Source: Butyrivibrio sp. XPD2002 (GTDB lineage Bacteria; Bacillota; Clostridia; Lachnospirales; Lachnospiraceae). From it: 64,000 bases of DNA. The stretch lies in NCBI RefSeq assembly GCF_000423945.1, contig NZ_KE384116.1, forward strand, positions 62,001 through 126,000, given 5' to 3'. This document shows, in pieces, positions 52,203-61,774 of this stretch; positions within the stretch are counted from its first letter, which is position 1, and each line of letters begins with the position of its first letter. The position numbers and the translations under genes are program-made. The notes under the pieces are model-generated. The model did no database searches and was not told where the DNA came from. It saw only the letters and a program-made list of their open reading frames with translations.

Positions 52203-52667
52203 ATGGCTGACTCTAGAAAATTTCAAGTCAATTTTCAAAAAGCAAAGGAAGCCGCTGATAAATATGATGTTGCAGCAGCTCAATTAGAAAAATATAGTAA
52301 GCAGATATATTCATTATCGGTGAAAATGTATCTAGTCTTTAAAGATCCGTGGGTCATTAATGCTTGTCTTCTATTAATTGAGGAAACAAAAAAGATTGAT
52401 AGGCAGGCAAAGCTGATGCGGCAACAGGGAGAAGCAGCGCGTGATTGTATTAAACGATATGAGACAGCAGAAGCAAAGCTTTGTGGTATAGCAATGGAAA
52501 TGTTTAAAGAAAGTTCCAAGGCTAAATCACGTAAGTCAAATCTTGAGGTAGAAAAGGGAAAGACTAATAATAAAATAAAGGTTGACACTGGTAAGAATAA
52601 GCAAGTGAAAGTAGGTATGCCGTCAATAGTTCCGGATTACAAAAAACGGAAAGAAAAAACCTACTAA
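52203..52667 (+). CDS. N-terminal part of a probable T7SS effector (frameshifted)
   Basis: A 154-residue frame coding a helical N-terminal domain (residues 1-100: FQKAKEAADKYDVAAAQLEK, KLMRQQGEAARDCIKRYET) and a Lys-rich linker ending at TAA 52667. Such helical N-terminal domains target T7SS effectors. It does not end naturally: the linker runs on in the +1 frame of the following feature. The break lies in the run of six A at 52641-52646; five A instead of six would fuse both frames into a protein of about 503 residues. AAGAAGG precedes ATG 52203. Sequencing error, mutation or slippage are all possible. Confidence 0.7.
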   Translation: MADSRKFQVNFQKAKEAADKYDVAAAQLEKYSKQIYSLSVKMYLVFKDPWVINACLLLIEETKKIDRQAKLMRQQGEAARDCIKRYETAEAKLCGIAMEMFKESSKAKSRKSNLEVEKGKTNNKIKVDTGKNKQVKVGMPSIVPDYKKRKEKTY

Positions 52668-53715
52668 GAGAAGTGAAGCAACAAGGGATACTAACCCGGA
52701 TACCAGAAGTGGTTGGGTAGAGGATTTCTATTATGTAGATGATCAAAATAGAATCTGGTATTACAGCAAAGCGTATATAAACAGAAAAGGGCAGGTTACA
52801 GCTTATAAACATAAGGTAGGTGTCTCTGCCAAAGGCTTTTGGAATAAAGTAGATAAATCTTTTTCTGATCGTGCTAAGGATATTAAACATAAAGATCCAA
52901 AAGTGAAAGTGAAAGACGATCCGGATCATCCGATACGAGTCAGAAGGGGTAATAAATGGCTGACAAAGGAAGAGCTGCAAAAAAAAGATCGTTTTTCTGC
53001 TAAAACCGGCACTGTATATGAAGATAATTTAATAGAAGCTGAAGGCGAAGCAACTGTATATGGAGCCGAAGTTGAAGGTGAAAAAAGTGGCAAGCTTTTG
53101 CATAGAAAGGGAAGTGCCTCTGCAAAATTCCTGACTACTGACTTTAGCGCAGCTGCCGGAGTAGGTTCATATGTTGTTAAAGATAAAGATGGCAAGCAAC
53201 ATCAAGCCTTTGGAGTGCAGGCAAAAGCAGGTGGAAACCTTTTCATAGGCAGAGCTAAAGCCGCAGGTTCACTTTCGTTATTTAAAAAAGGAGCGTTGGG
53301 AGTTCAGGGAGATATTGACGTTAAGGTTGGAGGAGTAGCAGCAGAGGTTGGTGGCTGTTGTCAATACATTCCCGGAAAAGGGTTTGAAATGGCCGTGAAG
53401 GCAGAAGCGGGACTATATGCTGTAAATGTAACTGCCTCTGCCGGAGTAACTGTTCTTGGAATAAAAGCCGATGTAACAGCATCCTTACAATTTGGAATAG
53501 GAGGCAAATTCAATATCGGATATAAGGATGGAAAATTCCAAATGGAAGTGGGTGCATGTGTTGGACTTGGTGGTTCCTTAGGAATATCGTTAGATTTTAA
53601 TGGACTAATAAATATGATTACTAAATTAAGGGAAGACATTAAATATGCTACTCTTGGACCAAGGACGGCAGACGGTAAACCGGTAGTTATAGTAAGTCCG
53701 ATTTTTCAACCATAA
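52630..53715 (+). pseudogene. C-terminal part of the probable T7SS effector (frameshifted)
   Basis: Open from 52630 to TAA 53715 without an initiation codon carrying a ribosome binding site (first GTG at 52903). The segment includes WVEDFYYVDDQNRIWYYSKA, a charged linker, then from about 53030 a Gly/Ala-rich amphipathic beta region of repeated short strands (AAGVGSYVVKD, FGVQAKAGGNLFIG, ASAGVTVLGIKADVTASLQF, GIGGKFNIGYKDGKF). Such repetitive Gly-rich beta regions appear in polymorphic-toxin and secreted T7SS proteins. No toxin active site was recognised. It joins the preceding frame if one A is removed near 52641. Confidence 0.65.
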
Positions 53716-53752
53716 TAACAATTATGTATATAAATATTAAGGAGGTATACAA

Positions 53753-54070
53753 ATGGCAAATGTAATCAGAGTAACACCAGAGGAACTAAAAGCTGCTGCA
53801 TCAAGAATGGAAACGTGTTCCGATGCCTTGAAAAAGGAGACGGATGAGATGGTCGAAATAGTTGATACTCTTACTGGTCGTATTTGGAGTGGTGAAGCTC
53901 AGAAAGAGTATGTGTCCAGGTTTGATGCTCTTTCGATGGACATTGAAATGCTTCATAAGCTGATCAGTGAGCATGTTGAGCACCTTAATACGATTGCAAA
54001 CGAGTATCAGACTGCTGAGAACACAAATAAGGAAGTTGTAGAGTCACTCTCAGCGAACATCATTTCCTGA
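53753..54070 (+). CDS. WXG100 family T7SS substrate
   Basis: A 105-residue EsxA/YukE-type protein: two long helices flank TGRIWSGEAQKEYVSR with WSG. The C-terminal helix includes EYQTAENTN, matching the YxxxD/E-like export signal region. AAGGAGG precedes the ATG. The protein is expected to be secreted by EssC, perhaps as a heterodimer with the next gene product. Confidence 0.9.
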   Translation: MANVIRVTPEELKAAASRMETCSDALKKETDEMVEIVDTLTGRIWSGEAQKEYVSRFDALSMDIEMLHKLISEHVEHLNTIANEYQTAENTNKEVVESLSANIIS

Positions 54071-54131
54071 CAAAATATAAAGTGAAAAAAGTAGCATAGA
54101 TTATCGTATAGAAAAAATAGGAGGTAATGAT

Positions 54132-54431
54132 ATGCCGGAATTTATTGTAACAGCACAGGAAGTTAAGAATAAAGCGATGGAGCTTCGCAAGATTAATGCT
54201 GAATTCAAAAAAACAGCAAGTGACCTTGAAGGTGAGCAGACACGTCTTAATACTATGTGGGAAGGCGATGCTCATGATAATTTTGATATGGCATATAAAA
54301 AGAATAAGGTACACATTGAGAACTTCTATAATGCAATTGAAAATTATTGCGTGAAGCTTGATGAAATTGCAGCTAACTATGCTAATGCAGAGAACAGAAA
54401 TGTTTCACTGGCAGCCGGACAAGACGCATAA
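54132..54431 (+). CDS. WXG100 family T7SS substrate
   Basis: A 99-residue WXG100 protein with WEG in NTMWEGDAHDNFDMAYK between two helices and YANAENRN near the end, like the preceding gene. TAGGAGG precedes the ATG. The pair may form the EsxA/EsxB-like heterodimer of the locus. It is the last gene of the T7SS cluster, closed by a terminator at 54495. Confidence 0.9.
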   Translation: MPEFIVTAQEVKNKAMELRKINAEFKKTASDLEGEQTRLNTMWEGDAHDNFDMAYKKNKVHIENFYNAIENYCVKLDEIAANYANAENRNVSLAAGQDA

Positions 54432-54494
54432 GTATGTAGAAGAAGGACATTAATAAGCGTGTTGCAAGCCTGAATAAGAAAAACATAATGCATG

Positions 54495-54535
54495 AAAAAC
54501 AGTGGAAGGATTTAAAACCTATCCACTGTTTTTAT
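54495..54535. terminator. Bidirectional terminator at the end of the T7SS cluster
   Basis: AAAAACAGTGGA / TCCACTGTTTTT perfect 12-bp stem with AGG..CCT extending it, T-rich ends on both strands, between convergent genes. Confidence 0.85.
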
Positions 54536-54573
54536 ATGGCAGAAATGAATTTTAAATAAGGTTATATCCGGTA

Positions 54574-56109
54574 TCACTCTGCAGAGGATGCCTTTTCATA
54601 GAGCATCTCAAGGGCTTCCGGTGTCACAGAACCGACCTGGTTATATATGACATTACCCTTTTTATCCAGGACGATTGTCTGAGGAAGAGCGCTGGAGCCG
54701 TTTACTATTTTGAATATGGTTTCTGCATCATCATCGATGGCAAAGGGGATATCCCATCCCTTCTCTGCGATGTAGGCGTTAACATCCTCGGTTGTGAGAT
54801 TGGCATGTACTGCCAGCATTGCGATGTCGCCTTCGTGCTTGTGATAGAGCTCGTTAAAGTGAGGAAGCTCCTTGACGCAGGGACCGCAGTAGGTTGCCCA
54901 CAGGTTGATGAATACTACTTTACCTTTTGTGTCAGAGAGGTTGAAGGTGCTTCCGTCTATGCACTTGGTTTCGAAGGTTTTAAGACGCTGACCGATTTCA
55001 TAGCCTTCGGGTGCGATGCTTTCTGTCTCAGGAGTTTCGGTTGAAGTGTTTTCAGATACCTGAGCGTTGGTATCTGCCGCATCTGCGCTTGCTTTTAGTG
55101 AAGGATCAAGGAAATTGGTCCAGATAATTGCAAGTGCGAGAACAAGGACAGCTATGATACCTATGACAGGTGCTGCCTTCTTAACCTTATTTTCTTCCTC
55201 TGTATTTACGAATTCCTGCTTGTGTGGCTGGATAAGTGTGAACCCACCGGCTTTCATTGACAGCGCACCCTGGTTGCAGCGGGCTACGCACTGGGCGCAG
55301 TGGATACATTCGTGGTCGCCTACTGTTTTAACATCCATCTTACAGAATCTTACGCAAGCGCCGCAGTTGTTGCAGCGATTAGCATCGACCTTAACGCCGA
55401 TGACTGAGAGTTTGTTGAATATTCCGTAGATTGCGCCAAGGGGGCAGAGAAAACGGCAAAATGACCTGTAACAGAAAATGCACGCCAGGATCACTATTAC
55501 CATGATTATGAATTTCTGTGTGAAGATTGGTCCAAGCATTGATAGAAAGCTTGGATTTTTGGGAATCATAAGCATAGCTCCTTCAGAGGTTCCTGCAGGG
55601 CATATGTATTTACAGAATCCCGGAACCGGGATTCCCTGGAAGATTCCGTAGTAAACTGGAATTGACACCACAAAGATGACGATGATTATGTACTTGAGAT
55701 AACTGAGAGCTCTTGTAAAACGGCTCTTTTTTAATTTTGGAGTGGGAATCTTGTGCAGAAGCTCCTGGAGCATGCCAAGAGGACATATCCATCCGCAGAT
55801 GGTTCTTCCTAGGAGCATGCCATAGAGTAGAATGATTCCAAGTACGTAGAATCCGATATGCTTATTAAGAGATCCAAGGGCATTCTGAATGGATCCCAGG
55901 GGACATGCACCGATTGCTCCGGGGCAGGAATAGCAGTTGAATCCGGGAACGCAGACGGCTTTCGATTTTCCTGTGAAAATCTGTCCCTCTGCAAAGCCCC
56001 TAAGATGCGCATTATAAAGAAGAGCACTATAAAGCTGTATTATCCTTCGCTTTGTAGGCTTGTGCGCGTTCCACCATGATACGTTTACCGAAGATTGATT
56101 ATTATCCAA
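54574..56109 (-). CDS. Polyferredoxin membrane protein fused to TlpA-like thioredoxin
   Basis: A 511-residue fusion. The N-terminal 300 residues resemble NapH/YccM membrane polyferredoxins: several transmembrane helices, cysteine-rich loops (CYSCPGAIGACPLGS, CGWICPLGM, CRFLCPLGAIYG) and two 4Fe-4S ferredoxin motifs (CNNCGACVRFCKMD and CIHCAQCVARCNQG). After another transmembrane helix (about 310-330) comes a TlpA/thioredoxin domain with catalytic WATYCGPCVKE. It could carry electrons across the membrane to reduce extracytoplasmic disulfides. The next gene on the same strand, a CXXC membrane protein, overlaps by eight bases and is likely its partner. Confidence 0.9.
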   Translation of the reverse strand: MDNNQSSVNVSWWNAHKPTKRRIIQLYSALLYNAHLRGFAEGQIFTGKSKAVCVPGFNCYSCPGAIGACPLGSIQNALGSLNKHIGFYVLGIILLYGMLLGRTICGWICPLGMLQELLHKIPTPKLKKSRFTRALSYLKYIIIVIFVVSIPVYYGIFQGIPVPGFCKYICPAGTSEGAMLMIPKNPSFLSMLGPIFTQKFIIMVIVILACIFCYRSFCRFLCPLGAIYGIFNKLSVIGVKVDANRCNNCGACVRFCKMDVKTVGDHECIHCAQCVARCNQGALSMKAGGFTLIQPHKQEFVNTEEENKVKKAAPVIGIIAVLVLALAIIWTNFLDPSLKASADAADTNAQVSENTSTETPETESIAPEGYEIGQRLKTFETKCIDGSTFNLSDTKGKVVFINLWATYCGPCVKELPHFNELYHKHEGDIAMLAVHANLTTEDVNAYIAEKGWDIPFAIDDDAETIFKIVNGSSALPQTIVLDKKGNVIYNQVGSVTPEALEMLYEKASSAE

Positions 56110-56542
56110 GGCCTATACACTCCGTACATATTTTGGATGCCTTAATAAGCACATCACTCATGCTTCCGTTGAAGATACCGATAATGATGAATATGATGGC
56201 TAATGCCAGGACGGTAAGCCTGACCTTGTTTGTAATATTGTCCGCCCCCGTGTTAGCCACATTCTTACCTATATCGATACCGGTTGCTGCCTTGTCCTGA
56301 TTGTCATCACGAACACTAAGGAAGGTACTTAGGATTGTTACAAGAGCGATCAGGACAAATAAAGGCAAAACAAAAACAGCTTTATCAGCAATTGCCTCTG
56401 CAGTGTATATGTTTGCCATGGGATTTTCCGCACGCGCAGCCAGACCTTTCATATAAATAGAGAGGTCCAGTACGATCAGTACGGCGGCAGTTATAATACA
56501 CAAAAGAGCTTCAATTGTCAGTAAAACTGTTTTCTTATTCAT
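56102..56542 (-). CDS. CD1871A family CXXC membrane protein
   Basis: A 146-residue protein with three hydrophobic segments and a C-terminal KASKICTECIGLG, the CXXC motif of the CD1871A family. These proteins are encoded next to polyferredoxins in Clostridia, which agrees with the eight-base overlap to the downstream gene. The CXXC probably shuttles reducing equivalents. Start has a GAGGTTTTAAC upstream on the minus strand. Confidence 0.85.
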   Translation of the reverse strand: MNKKTVLLTIEALLCIITAAVLIVLDLSIYMKGLAARAENPMANIYTAEAIADKAVFVLPLFVLIALVTILSTFLSVRDDNQDKAATGIDIGKNVANTGADNITNKVRLTVLALAIIFIIIGIFNGSMSDVLIKASKICTECIGLG

Positions 56543-56586
56543 AGTTAAAACCTCATGCTTTTTCAGGGAAAATACCCCGAAGAGAT

Positions 56587-58452
56587 TTAATATAATCCGT
56601 GAATATAATTTGTCAGTTTTTGTCGGTCATAAAAATTATTAAGATTTGATATCACATAGTCCGGATCTGTTCCTTTATCAATGTCATAAAAGACGCCATT
56701 TTTCACAAATGACAGTTGATAATGACCTGACAGCTGGAATACCGATCCGGTGGCAGTGGACATATGAAGAACGCAGCAGGTTCCGCCACCTGAGGTCTGG
56801 CCCAGCAGTGTGACCTTATGGCTGCTCTTAAATATGCAGGGAACAAGGTTACCGCATGAAAAGCTGACGGGAGATATCAGGCAGTAGAGCTTGTAGCCTG
56901 ACAGGGAATCCTTTTCATCATATTCGTGGTTAAGGTCAGAATCCACATAGTAATAGTCTGTGGTCATGGCATCTGTAAACAGGTTACGCAGGGAGTATTG
57001 ACCTTCTCCCAGGAACATTCCTATCACATACGCAGCAGCATCAACATCGCCTCCTGTATTGAGGGAAAGGTCAAGAACCACATTTTTGACAGGACTGCCT
57101 TTTCGCGTAATTTGCTGATAGCTGTACAGCATGCCACCTATGGTGTCAGAGAAGTTACTGTCAGGAGGATTCTTATAATAGTCCTGAGTTGTAGTTATAA
57201 ATTTATCGAATGTGATATATGCAGTATCTCCTATCTCTTCATAAAAAGGGACTTCGTCATAATAGCTATCTCTGATGTCACTGAGTCTGGTTTGAAATTC
57301 TTCAAAGGAAACGGTTGAACTTCCTTCAGGTGGCACATTATCAGGGTCATATCCTTTGTAATAGGATGGGGCAACGTAGGCGCTGTGGAGGTCATCCAGA
57401 TGAACATTTAGCAGCTCCTGAATAGCGCCGTCTACCGTAGCGGGGTCAGTACTTAACAGGTCGGCTTTAAGACCGGTGTTATCAAAAAAGTTTTCAAAGG
57501 TGCTTATGCCATGTAAGTCCTTAAGGCCATACAGATTATCAAGTGCGAGACATAATTCATTGTAGCTGAACTTGACCAGATCCTCAGGGATACTTCCGGC
57601 GGGAGCACTGTAATATACTTTTCCAAGGTCATAGAGTCGCCCCCTGGGATTGATAATTTCATCATATCCAAGGATAATAACCGATTCTCCATTAAAGAGA
57701 AGGCTGAAGTAATTATCAACACAAAGAAAATCACTTATTGTTGCCAGCGGAACAAAACAGCCTTCCTCTGTGCCTATAATGTCGATGTTATAGTCCGACA
57801 GAGAAAGGGTGATTTCATTCCCGTATCTTTCATAGGCATAATCGGTGTGCTGAAAATAATTGGTGGTTCCGTCCGGATTGAAATCATTTCTTTTCATTAT
57901 ATCGATAAGTCTTATTGAATCCGGAGGCAGGATAAATGCATCATAGTCAAGGTAGGTAATGGTATCCTTGTCGGAATCCACTTCCATCGTGTATTCGTTT
58001 TCTCTTGTGAGTGTTGATACACTGCCGTATTCCGATAGCTCCAGCTCGTAGGTGGGATAATATGTAGAGTGGTAAATATATTCCAGGAGGTATTCGGTTT
58101 CGGCCATGGATATGTAAGGGACAGATGGCATATGGTCAAAAAAAGCCAGATTAATTCTGTCCGGATTGAAGGAGCTGCCTAAGTAAAGGGGGAACTCCTT
58201 GTAGGTTACTTTATAATCTGTAGCCGGTTTGGCTTCGCTTTTACTTTCTTTATCCTCCGATAAGGGAGTAGTTGTATGTAAATCAGCAGAGCCGTCCTGC
58301 GCGGTGTCGCTTACCGTATCCCGATCAGCTTCGACACGGACCGGGTTCTCGGCCTTTGGAGTATCCCTAACGGCAGGACTGCTTCCGCATGACATGGAAA
58401 CAAAGGCACAGAGCGCAAATATTGGTATTAAGCGAACTGTATTCTTTGTCAT
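56587..58452 (-). CDS. S41 family peptidase lipoprotein
   Basis: A 621-residue exported lipoprotein (signal LIPIFALCAFVSMSC, lipidated Cys about residue 22). After an acidic linker the C-terminal half contains a C-terminal-processing-peptidase (S41) type catalytic region: VVLDLSLNTGGDVDAAAYVI and LISPVSFSCGNLVPCIF, where the catalytic Ser is in SFSCG. A separate Lys is not clear, as in other S41 members. It could degrade or process secreted proteins at the membrane surface. It is in the same direction as the TlpA and PepX genes. Confidence 0.82.
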   Translation of the reverse strand: MTKNTVRLIPIFALCAFVSMSCGSSPAVRDTPKAENPVRVEADRDTVSDTAQDGSADLHTTTPLSEDKESKSEAKPATDYKVTYKEFPLYLGSSFNPDRINLAFFDHMPSVPYISMAETEYLLEYIYHSTYYPTYELELSEYGSVSTLTRENEYTMEVDSDKDTITYLDYDAFILPPDSIRLIDIMKRNDFNPDGTTNYFQHTDYAYERYGNEITLSLSDYNIDIIGTEEGCFVPLATISDFLCVDNYFSLLFNGESVIILGYDEIINPRGRLYDLGKVYYSAPAGSIPEDLVKFSYNELCLALDNLYGLKDLHGISTFENFFDNTGLKADLLSTDPATVDGAIQELLNVHLDDLHSAYVAPSYYKGYDPDNVPPEGSSTVSFEEFQTRLSDIRDSYYDEVPFYEEIGDTAYITFDKFITTTQDYYKNPPDSNFSDTIGGMLYSYQQITRKGSPVKNVVLDLSLNTGGDVDAAAYVIGMFLGEGQYSLRNLFTDAMTTDYYYVDSDLNHEYDEKDSLSGYKLYCLISPVSFSCGNLVPCIFKSSHKVTLLGQTSGGGTCCVLHMSTATGSVFQLSGHYQLSFVKNGVFYDIDKGTDPDYVISNLNNFYDRQKLTNYIHGLY

Positions 58453-58473
58453 AATAGTTATTTCCTCTGGGGC

Positions 58474-59364
58474 TTAATTCTTTTCAATAGTGATAGTAAG
58501 AACAGTGTTGTTCTTTTCTGTCTTGTATGCATCCGTGTGTTTTTTGTAGCCCTCCGGAACCTTGAGAATATGTACATCATAAATTCCTGCGGGCTCTTCA
58601 AAGGAGGCTATTCCCTTATCATCTGTCACACCCATCATGCAGGTGTCATCAGTACAGAATTGAACCATTGCACCGGGAACGGGATTGCTATCTGTATCTA
58701 CTACTATGATCTGATAGGCCTTATCTGTTGAGCTTGATAATTTGTTTCCGCTTGTAGGTGTTGGAGGTACTGTGCCTTCCAGAAGTGCGTCGATATAATC
58801 CTCATATTCATCTACAAGTGCACCACTGATGGGATTGCCTACAAGCTCACCATTGCTGTTTACAAAGAAAGAAGTGGGCCAGCCCTCACTCATGTCGAGG
58901 GTTTCGTACCATTCATCCCAGGTAATAAGGTTAGTATAGGTTACGCCATTTTCCTGGAGGAGTGCAGTTGCTTCATTTAAGCTGTCTTCATCCTCAATGT
59001 CCGCGCAAACTCCTACTATCTGGCAGTTCTTGGCAGCAAGTCTGTCGTTTATCTGCTCCAATTCTGAGAGCTCACCAACGCAGAAGCCGCACCAGGTGGC
59101 CCATACATTTACCATGGTTATTTCGCAGGGGGCAAAAAGGTCCTCACTGCTGACAACATTGCCATCTAAGTCCTGAGTTACAAAGCTAAGCTGTCTACTT
59201 GGAACAGAAGCGCTGGTAGCAGTGGCTTCATCCTGAATATCTTTCTTTTCACCTATATTTGCTGACGCATTGACAGAGGTATTGGCTCCGCAGGCAAGAA
59301 GGCCTAAAGTAAGTGTGAGTAATAAAGCTGAAGTTGTTAATTTTTTGAATAAATTATTTTTCAT
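58474..59364 (-). CDS. TlpA-like thioredoxin lipoprotein with C-terminal beta domain
   Basis: A 296-residue lipoprotein (signal LLLTLTLGLLAC, Cys near residue 25). A thioredoxin-like domain (about 55-195) has WATWCGFCVGELSELEQIN with the CxxC pair, followed by a second small domain (about 215-296: PVPGAMVQFCTDDTCMMG) of the carboxypeptidase-regulatory or Cna-B type. It probably receives electrons from the membrane fusion protein of this gene group. Start at 59364 has GGTGATTG upstream; earlier starts (59376, 59397) are less likely. Confidence 0.87.
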   Translation of the reverse strand: MKNNLFKKLTTSALLLTLTLGLLACGANTSVNASANIGEKKDIQDEATATSASVPSRQLSFVTQDLDGNVVSSEDLFAPCEITMVNVWATWCGFCVGELSELEQINDRLAAKNCQIVGVCADIEDEDSLNEATALLQENGVTYTNLITWDEWYETLDMSEGWPTSFFVNSNGELVGNPISGALVDEYEDYIDALLEGTVPPTPTSGNKLSSSTDKAYQIIVVDTDSNPVPGAMVQFCTDDTCMMGVTDDKGIASFEEPAGIYDVHILKVPEGYKKHTDAYKTEKNNTVLTITIEKN

Positions 59365-59537
59365 AACAATCACCATTCCTTTTAAAACCCAAGACATAAA
59401 TAATGGCTTAAATATGCTCAGACACTACATAGTTACATGAATTAATTATAATCTAACTGGCCTTTGTTCTCGATTAAGAAACTATTAAATCTACTGAGTT
59501 CAGAGGCTCTTTTTATTAAAAAAAAATAATTAATTTA

Positions 59538-61772
59538 TTATTCTGCGATAAGAGGAAGCTCTGCATACAGAGATTTATTGTCAATTACATAGGAGTAGTT
59601 GTAATCATCCAGGCGGTCCGGAATCTCTTCTTCATAGAAAAAGTTCTCATCAAGAAAAACTATGTAAGGATCCCAGGTCATTAAAAGGAGCTTTAGGCTG
59701 TGACCTTTTTCCACGGTATATACTGTAGGTATCATGTAGAAGGTGTAATCATAGTACTTGCCGGTCTGTAGATCCTCACTTTCCGCATATTCGGAGGATT
59801 TTGGGCCACGACCGGGATTGGCAAGGTCAGTCCATCCATGGGATATGCATTTTGCGGTGGTGGGAGTTTGTTCCGGTTCTACAATGACAATAGGTTCTGC
59901 TCCGCCACCTATATCAACTACATCAATGTCCTTTGAGGGAAGAAGATTCTCATCTTCCTTATAGCATATATAGGCGTCAAATAGTTTACCTTCATCGACG
60001 GTATCTATCAGAACTGCTGTTATCATAAGGCCTTCGAGATCGGTGTTGGGAGTTGACAGCTTTGCATGTATTTCGGGAACTCCGGAAATGGTTGCTCCTT
60101 CGGGGATATCAACATCGTATATTGCTGCATTGGAGATAGGCATTTCAAGGTAGAAATTCTCCATTTCTTCGACAGGGAATTCTGAATCCGGATAATAACT
60201 AATTGTATAATCGCCGAGCCCTTCGCTTGTAACGTCTGTTTTTGAATCGCTTTCTTCCGGATAAATCACGCACTTTTTATATTTTCCAAAGGAGTCATAT
60301 TCATCAAATTCTCCGGTGATGTTATTCTGCGCAGTGATCTCAGCCATGTTTTCAATGCCGTTATCAACGCCATAGAGGTAATGGGCGAGCCACTTGTTTT
60401 CTATTTCTAACCATGGTTCATTATCGACCATTATGTTTCTGATTGTAGCGTGCCCATCCTGATGAAGCACCAGCTTAACTGTTTTGTTGGCCTTTTTGAA
60501 GGCGTTATACATAAGCTGTGCCTGTCTGGTATTGACGTTTATGTCATTTAGTCCCTGAATAATAAGAGCTGAGCAGTTTATTTTTTCATAGTCATCAGAG
60601 TAATCCGATTCAGCCCATATTTGAGTGTATTTTCCATTGGCTACGTCCTCGTCCTGTTCTACCTGCCACAGCCAGGAGCGATATTCGTCATTAAGTACGG
60701 TCCAGTCATCATCAAGAAAAACTCCGCCACAGTTATACAGCGCGAGTGCATGCTTGTAGGATGGATCTGAACGAAGGGGCACACCCTGGGAATTGGTGTA
60801 GTCATACCAGGAGGCGATGCCTGCGTAGGGGATGATTGTCTCAAGACCCTTTACACCTGTAGTGGCAACTTCATAGGGGAGTGTACCGCCGTAGGAGCAG
60901 CCGGTCATGGCGACTTTGCCATTTGACCAGTCAGCCTTGATCTCTATGTTGTTTTCTTTGTCGGTAAAGGCAATTCTGTCTCCTGTCAGCCATTCTACGA
61001 CGCATTTGTGAGAATCGCGCTCCAGATCCGTACCGCAAAGTTCAAACCCCTCTGATCCGAAGGTGCCTATACCACAGGCTTCAACTATGGCATAACCACG
61101 CACCAGGTAATAGTCTAATTCTATTCCATACTCATAACTGAGTTGACCTGTCTTTGCGATAGTGTAGTCCCAGTCTTCCGGATTGGCACAGAGGGCGGCT
61201 TCTTTTGTGCTCATATCACCGGAAGGAGTCCTCTTTTCACCTGCCTTATAAAGCTTTTCATAGTCGAAGGGCTTCTCGAGATATGTGTATTTTTCTCCTT
61301 CAGCTTCGGAAAAGTAATCTGAATTGACAGTACCTGCGGCGTAAGGTGTGGGATCGTAGATAGTAGCCGCTTTATACTTGCCATCTACAGCAGCAGTAGG
61401 TACCTGGACGAATGCTTTGACCAGATCTGCTTTTCCGTCATTGTCGGTGTCGTGATCTGTTTCAACATAGACGCAGAATCTCTGAATGTCATTATTTTCG
61501 TTGGTGTAATCGGAAGATCGCATTTCAGAATAATTGAGCATGGGTAAAAGTTTCCCATGCTCAATGCGAAGTATGCCTTCATATCCTATTTCTGACGTAG
61601 CTTCATCAAGGCCATCCGCCACGGGAACATTATTCTCAAGGGGAGATGACTTCAAGCTGTAAGCATCGGTTTGAAATGGTTTGCCTGATTGTTGCCTTGG
61701 AGTAGAGGAGCTTCCGCATGCGGATATAGTAAGACAGCATATCAGGAAAACTAATATAATAGATTGTTTCAT
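59538..61772 (-). CDS. Lipoprotein X-Pro dipeptidyl-peptidase (S15 family)
   Basis: A 744-residue lipoprotein (signal LVFLICCLTISAC) with an alpha/beta-hydrolase catalytic domain of the PepX/CocE (S15) type. The nucleophile Ser is in MTGCSYGGTLPYEVATTG, the Asp in IIQGLNDINVNTRQ and the His in LVLHQDGHATIRN. A C-terminal PepX_C beta domain follows. Such enzymes cleave X-Pro dipeptides from peptides, here probably at the cell surface. It starts three bases after the stop of the next upstream gene and is co-transcribed with it. Confidence 0.9.
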   Translation of the reverse strand: MKQSIILVFLICCLTISACGSSSTPRQQSGKPFQTDAYSLKSSPLENNVPVADGLDEATSEIGYEGILRIEHGKLLPMLNYSEMRSSDYTNENNDIQRFCVYVETDHDTDNDGKADLVKAFVQVPTAAVDGKYKAATIYDPTPYAAGTVNSDYFSEAEGEKYTYLEKPFDYEKLYKAGEKRTPSGDMSTKEAALCANPEDWDYTIAKTGQLSYEYGIELDYYLVRGYAIVEACGIGTFGSEGFELCGTDLERDSHKCVVEWLTGDRIAFTDKENNIEIKADWSNGKVAMTGCSYGGTLPYEVATTGVKGLETIIPYAGIASWYDYTNSQGVPLRSDPSYKHALALYNCGGVFLDDDWTVLNDEYRSWLWQVEQDEDVANGKYTQIWAESDYSDDYEKINCSALIIQGLNDINVNTRQAQLMYNAFKKANKTVKLVLHQDGHATIRNIMVDNEPWLEIENKWLAHYLYGVDNGIENMAEITAQNNITGEFDEYDSFGKYKKCVIYPEESDSKTDVTSEGLGDYTISYYPDSEFPVEEMENFYLEMPISNAAIYDVDIPEGATISGVPEIHAKLSTPNTDLEGLMITAVLIDTVDEGKLFDAYICYKEDENLLPSKDIDVVDIGGGAEPIVIVEPEQTPTTAKCISHGWTDLANPGRGPKSSEYAESEDLQTGKYYDYTFYMIPTVYTVEKGHSLKLLLMTWDPYIVFLDENFFYEEEIPDRLDDYNYSYVIDNKSLYAELPLIAE

Positions 61773-61774
61773 TA

